From Bacillota bacterium (lineage in GTDB: Bacteria; Bacillota; Clostridia; Christensenellales; Aristaeellaceae): 64,000 nt of DNA. Shown one piece after another: positions 61,485 through 64,000 of this stretch; position 1 is the first letter of the stretch, and each line of letters opens with the position of its first letter. The translations under genes were made by a program, and so were the position numbers. Location of the stretch: contig JAEZTL010000006.1 of assembly GCA_023421395.1 (NCBI GenBank), positions 62,001-126,000 of the forward strand. Direction: 5' to 3'. The notes beneath the pieces were generated by a model. The model was not told the DNA's origin, ran no database searches, and worked only from the letters and a program-made list of their open reading frames with translations.

Positions 61485-62583
61485 ATGATCGAGACCGATG
61501 GCTTCAAGCAGGATCTTATCGCCATCCGCAAGATGATCCGAGAGGCAGGTGACTCACTTTGACGTGGCTCACCTTGAGGAACAACTGACCGAATACCAGG
61601 AGGACATGGGTTCGCCCGGCTTCTGGGACGATTTGGAGCGGGCGCAGAAGGTAAACCAGAAGGCCCACTCGGCGGAATCCCGGCTTGAACACTTCAAGTC
61701 GCTGGTCCGGCGCGCCGACGACCTGGAGGTTTTGATCGGCCTGGCTGACGAGGAGGACGACGCTTCGCTGGTGCCGGAGATCGCCGCGGAAATCGAGGCG
61801 ATGAATAAGGACCTGGAGTCCCTCCGGCTGACCACGCTGCTCTCCGGCGAGTACGACTTGAACGCGTGCATTCTGTCGCTGCACGCCGGCGCGGGCGGGA
61901 CCGAAGCGCAGGACTGGTGCCAGATGCTCTATCGCATGTACACCCGCTTCGCGGAGCGCATGGGCCTTGCGGTCAAGGAACTGGACTTTCTGGAGGGCGA
62001 CGAGGCCGGCGTCAAATCGGTCACCTTCGAGGTCAGCGGCGACTACGCCTACGGCTTTTTGAAGAGCGAGCGCGGCGTGCACCGGCTGGTGCGCATCTCG
62101 CCCTTTGACGCGGCCGCCCGACGGCACACGTCGTTCGCCTCCCTAGACGTTGCGCCCGTTATTGAAGACAGCGGCGAAACCGCGATCAAGCCGGACGACA
62201 TCCGGATCGACACCTACCGCTCCTCCGGCAAGGGCGGCCAGCACGTCAACCGGACGGACTCCGCCGTGCGCATCACCCACCTGGCCACCAACATCGTCGT
62301 CCAGTGCCAGAACGAGCGATCGCAGCTGCAAAACAAGGAAACGTGTTTCCGCATGCTGCGGGCGAGGCTGGCGGAGCTCAAGGAACGCGAGCGTCAGGAA
62401 CAGATGGGCGACATCAAGGGTGAGCTCAAGAAAATCGAGTGGGGCAGTCAGATTCGCTCCTACGTATTTCAGCCCTACACGCTGGTCAAGGACCACCGCA
62501 CCGGCTACGAGATGGGCGACATCAACGCTGTGATGGACGGCGATCTGGAAGGTTTCGTGACCGCGTACCTGCAAAAGCTGTAA
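61485..62583 (+). CDS. prfB: Peptide chain release factor 2 with programmed +1 frameshift
   Basis: RF2 ends translation at UGA and UAA. The gene is read in two parts: 61485-61559 (25 codons) and 61561-62583, with one T skipped; the full product is 365 residues. Motifs: anticodon-like tripeptide SPF in VRISPFDAAARRHTSFASL, and the catalytic GGQ in SSGKGGQHVNRTDSAVRITH. ATG 61485 has AAAGGA upstream. If frameshifting fails, a 25-residue peptide ending at TGA results. The gene follows secA, the common Firmicutes order. Confidence 0.97.
61543..61563 (+). promoter_or_regulatory. prfB autoregulatory frameshift site
   Basis: CTT-TGA-C at 61557-61563 is the slip site; the ribosome moves from CTT to GAC (61561). 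The internal Shine-Dalgarno-like AGGTGA (61547-61552) lies 4 bases upstream. Slow UGA decoding when RF2 is scarce lets the shift occur. Confidence 0.93.
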
Positions 62584-62598
62584 GTAGAAACCGTACAA

Positions 62599-62635
62599 CG
62601 GTCTGTTTTCGGCGGAATCCGACGAAAACAGACCG
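62599..62635 (+). repeat. 13-base inverted repeat after prfB
   Basis: CGGTCTGTTTTCG (62599-62611) and CGAAAACAGACCG (62623-62635) form a perfect stem with an 11-base loop. No T run follows, so it is not a classic terminator; it ends 7 bases before ATG 62643 of the next gene. Confidence 0.65.
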
Positions 62636-62642
62636 AAGTATT

Positions 62643-63374
62643 ATGAAAAGGGGCCGATTGCCGTTGAATACTCCGAAAAAAGGGCTCCGGGGCCTGATGG
62701 CGGCGCTGGGCATGCTGCTGATTGTGCCCGCGCTGATGCTGGGGGCTTTTGACCGGTATGCGCTGGACGGGGCGTACCACCGGCAGCTTTATGCGGCGCT
62801 GGATTCTGCCCGTGCGGCGGGCGTCGACGAGACCGCGCTTTCCGGCATCGGCGACATGCTGGTGGACTACCTGAAGGGCGCGCGGGAAGATCTAAACATG
62901 ACAGCGGCGGGGAACGGCGCGGCTCAGAAGGTATTCAACGAGCGGGAGATCGCCCACATGGAAGATGTGAGGGCGCTTTTTCAGTTGGAGCGGCGCATTG
63001 GAGCGGCGCTGGCGGCGCTGGGTCTTTTGCTGCTGGCCGCGGGGCTTCCCGGCGAGGGCTGGGCCCGCCGGCTTACGCGCGCGGGGCTGATCGGCCAGAC
63101 ATTCTGGCTTGCGCTGCTGCTGTTCCTGGGGATTTGGGCGGCGGCGGATTTTGACGGCGCCTTCCGGAGCTTTCACGCCGCGCTGTTTTCAAATGACTTG
63201 TGGCTCCTGAACCCCGAGACAGACCTCATGATCCGAATGCTGCCGGAGAAATTCTTCGCGGCGGTGGCGGTTCATGCGCTGGGCGGCGTGCTGATCGTCC
63301 AGGCTGTGCTGGCGTGCGCCTGGGGCCTCCCGGTGGCCATCGCGCGCCGGGCGCGCCGGAAGGAGACGACATGA
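62643..63374 (+). CDS. DUF1461-type integral membrane protein
   Basis: Protein of 243 residues with about four to five hydrophobic helices (near 16-38, 112-130, 140-165, 215-235) and the motif MLVDYLKGA ... FNEREIAHMEDVRALF, which is characteristic of DUF1461/TIGR01906. In lipoprotein-related studies DUF1461 members (Lit-like) have been tied to lipoprotein acyl transfer, but I cannot confirm this for the present protein. The start is unsure: ATG 62643 lacks a ribosome binding site; TTG 62658 or 62664 is preceded by AAAAGGGG. It overlaps tsaD by 4 bases. Confidence 0.75.
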   Translation: MKRGRLPLNTPKKGLRGLMAALGMLLIVPALMLGAFDRYALDGAYHRQLYAALDSARAAGVDETALSGIGDMLVDYLKGAREDLNMTAAGNGAAQKVFNEREIAHMEDVRALFQLERRIGAALAALGLLLLAAGLPGEGWARRLTRAGLIGQTFWLALLLFLGIWAAADFDGAFRSFHAALFSNDLWLLNPETDLMIRMLPEKFFAAVAVHALGGVLIVQAVLACAWGLPVAIARRARRKETT

Positions 63375-64000
63375 CCTATCTGGAAAACGCGCGCCGGAAG
63401 GCGGATGCGCTTTGCCAAAAGGGCCGGGCGACCCTCCTCGCCATCGAGTCCTCCTGCGACGAGACCGCGGCGGCCGTGGTCCGGGATGGACGGACGGTGC
63501 TCTCGGGTGTCATCGCGTCCCAGATCGAATCCCATGCGCTCTACGGCGGCGTCGTGCCGGAGATCGCGTCCCGCATGCACGTGGAGGCGCTCGACTACCT
63601 GGCGGCGGAGGCGCTGTCCCGGGCGGGGCTATCTATGGAAGAGATCGATGCGGTGGCGGTCACGTACGGACCGGGGCTGGTGGGCGCGCTGCTGACCGGC
63701 GTCAGTTGGGCGAAGGCCTTCGCCTACGGCCGAGGCTTGCCGCTGATTCCGGTCAACCATATCGAGGGGCACGTCAGCGCCAACTACCTGGCACATCCGG
63801 AACTGGAACCGCCGTTTGTGTGCCTGGTGGCCTCTGGCGGGCACAGCCACATCGTGGAGGTATCGCGCTACGGCGCGTACCGGCTGCTGGGCCGTACAAT
63901 GGACGACGCCGCGGGCGAAGCCTTTGACAAGGTGGCCCGGGTGCTGGACATCCCGTATCCCGGCGGGCCGATTTTGGACAAACTGGCGGAGACGGGGGAC
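63371..64000 (+). CDS. tsaD: tRNA threonylcarbamoyladenosine synthase TsaD (partial)
   Basis: Catalytic subunit that places threonylcarbamoyl on A37 of ANN-decoding tRNAs. The 210 visible residues contain ESSCDETAAAVV, SQIESHALYGGVVPEIASRMHVE (the two metal-binding histidines HxxxxxH type region), YGPGLVGALLTGVSWAK, VNHIEGHVSAN, LVASGGHSHIVEV and DDAAGEAFDKVAR. ATG 63371 overlaps the previous stop (ATGA) and has AAGGAGA. It runs off the right edge. Confidence 0.96.
   Translation, partial: MTYLENARRKADALCQKGRATLLAIESSCDETAAAVVRDGRTVLSGVIASQIESHALYGGVVPEIASRMHVEALDYLAAEALSRAGLSMEEIDAVAVTYGPGLVGALLTGVSWAKAFAYGRGLPLIPVNHIEGHVSANYLAHPELEPPFVCLVASGGHSHIVEVSRYGAYRLLGRTMDDAAGEAFDKVARVLDIPYPGGPILDKLAETGD

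Overview
The window is G+C-rich chromosomal DNA with tightly packed operons, strong GGAGG-type ribosome binding sites, near-consensus sigma-A promoters and many hairpin terminators. HPr kinase, SpoIIID beside an MreB-type gene, the plsX-acpP-rnc-smc-ftsY order, a type III glutamine synthetase and a multisubunit [FeFe]-hydrogenase operon point to a G+C-rich, anaerobic, probably spore-forming member of the Clostridia. The family cannot be fixed from this sequence. I found no tRNA or rRNA gene, CRISPR array, prophage or transposase.

Layout. 1-10 kb: murG (partial) diverges from dnaX; then come a GtrA-like protein, an MFS carrier, a HAD-hprK-glucokinase-HD-glutaredoxin-like cluster, and a leftward ECF S component / P-loop kinase / DUF5655 operon. 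10-18 kb: a DUF308 membrane protein, the leftward hydrogenase operon (hydC, GHKL ATPase, 2Fe-2S protein, hydB, hydA), a 0.7-kb noncoding region full of inverted repeats, and a sodium-pump decarboxylase beta subunit followed by a 40-residue gamma-like peptide. 18-31 kb: secreted and envelope proteins (including an M1-peptidase-like protein without its metal site), uvrB, spoIIID-mreB-like, a macro-domain/VWA/SGNH group and glutamine synthetase. 31-41 kb: a BMP-type nucleoside ABC transporter (two permeases and an ATPase), scpB, an AEC transporter, pepF and an MFS carrier. 40-47 kb: ftsY, smc, rnc, acpP and plsX, transcribed leftward. 47-54 kb: a ROK protein, the BMP substrate-binding protein, a GNAT, an M29 aminopeptidase, then dnaD-dnaI-like-ybaK. 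54-64 kb: gltX, a phosphodiesterase-like protein, a TupA-like ATP-grasp protein, a PHP protein, secA, prfB with its programmed +1 frameshift, a DUF1461 membrane protein and tsaD (partial).

How the parts fit. The hydrogenase genes encode a HydABC-type complex that couples NADH and ferredoxin to H2. hprK and the ROK glucokinase belong to sugar sensing and entry. The BMP binding protein and the distant BMP-type permease/ATPase genes probably form one nucleoside importer split over two loci. dnaX, dnaD, the DnaI-like loader, smc and scpB serve replication and chromosome folding; ftsY and secA serve protein export; plsX and acpP serve lipid synthesis.

The most interesting unexplained signals are regulatory or degenerate rather than a clear new system: mutually exclusive hairpins before hydC, two ATGAA-loop hairpins before the ECF S gene, a palindrome filling the BMP promoter spacer, divergent promoters sharing one -35 sequence, an inverted-repeat element near 31 kb, a recurring dyad family, and conserved folds that have lost catalytic residues.
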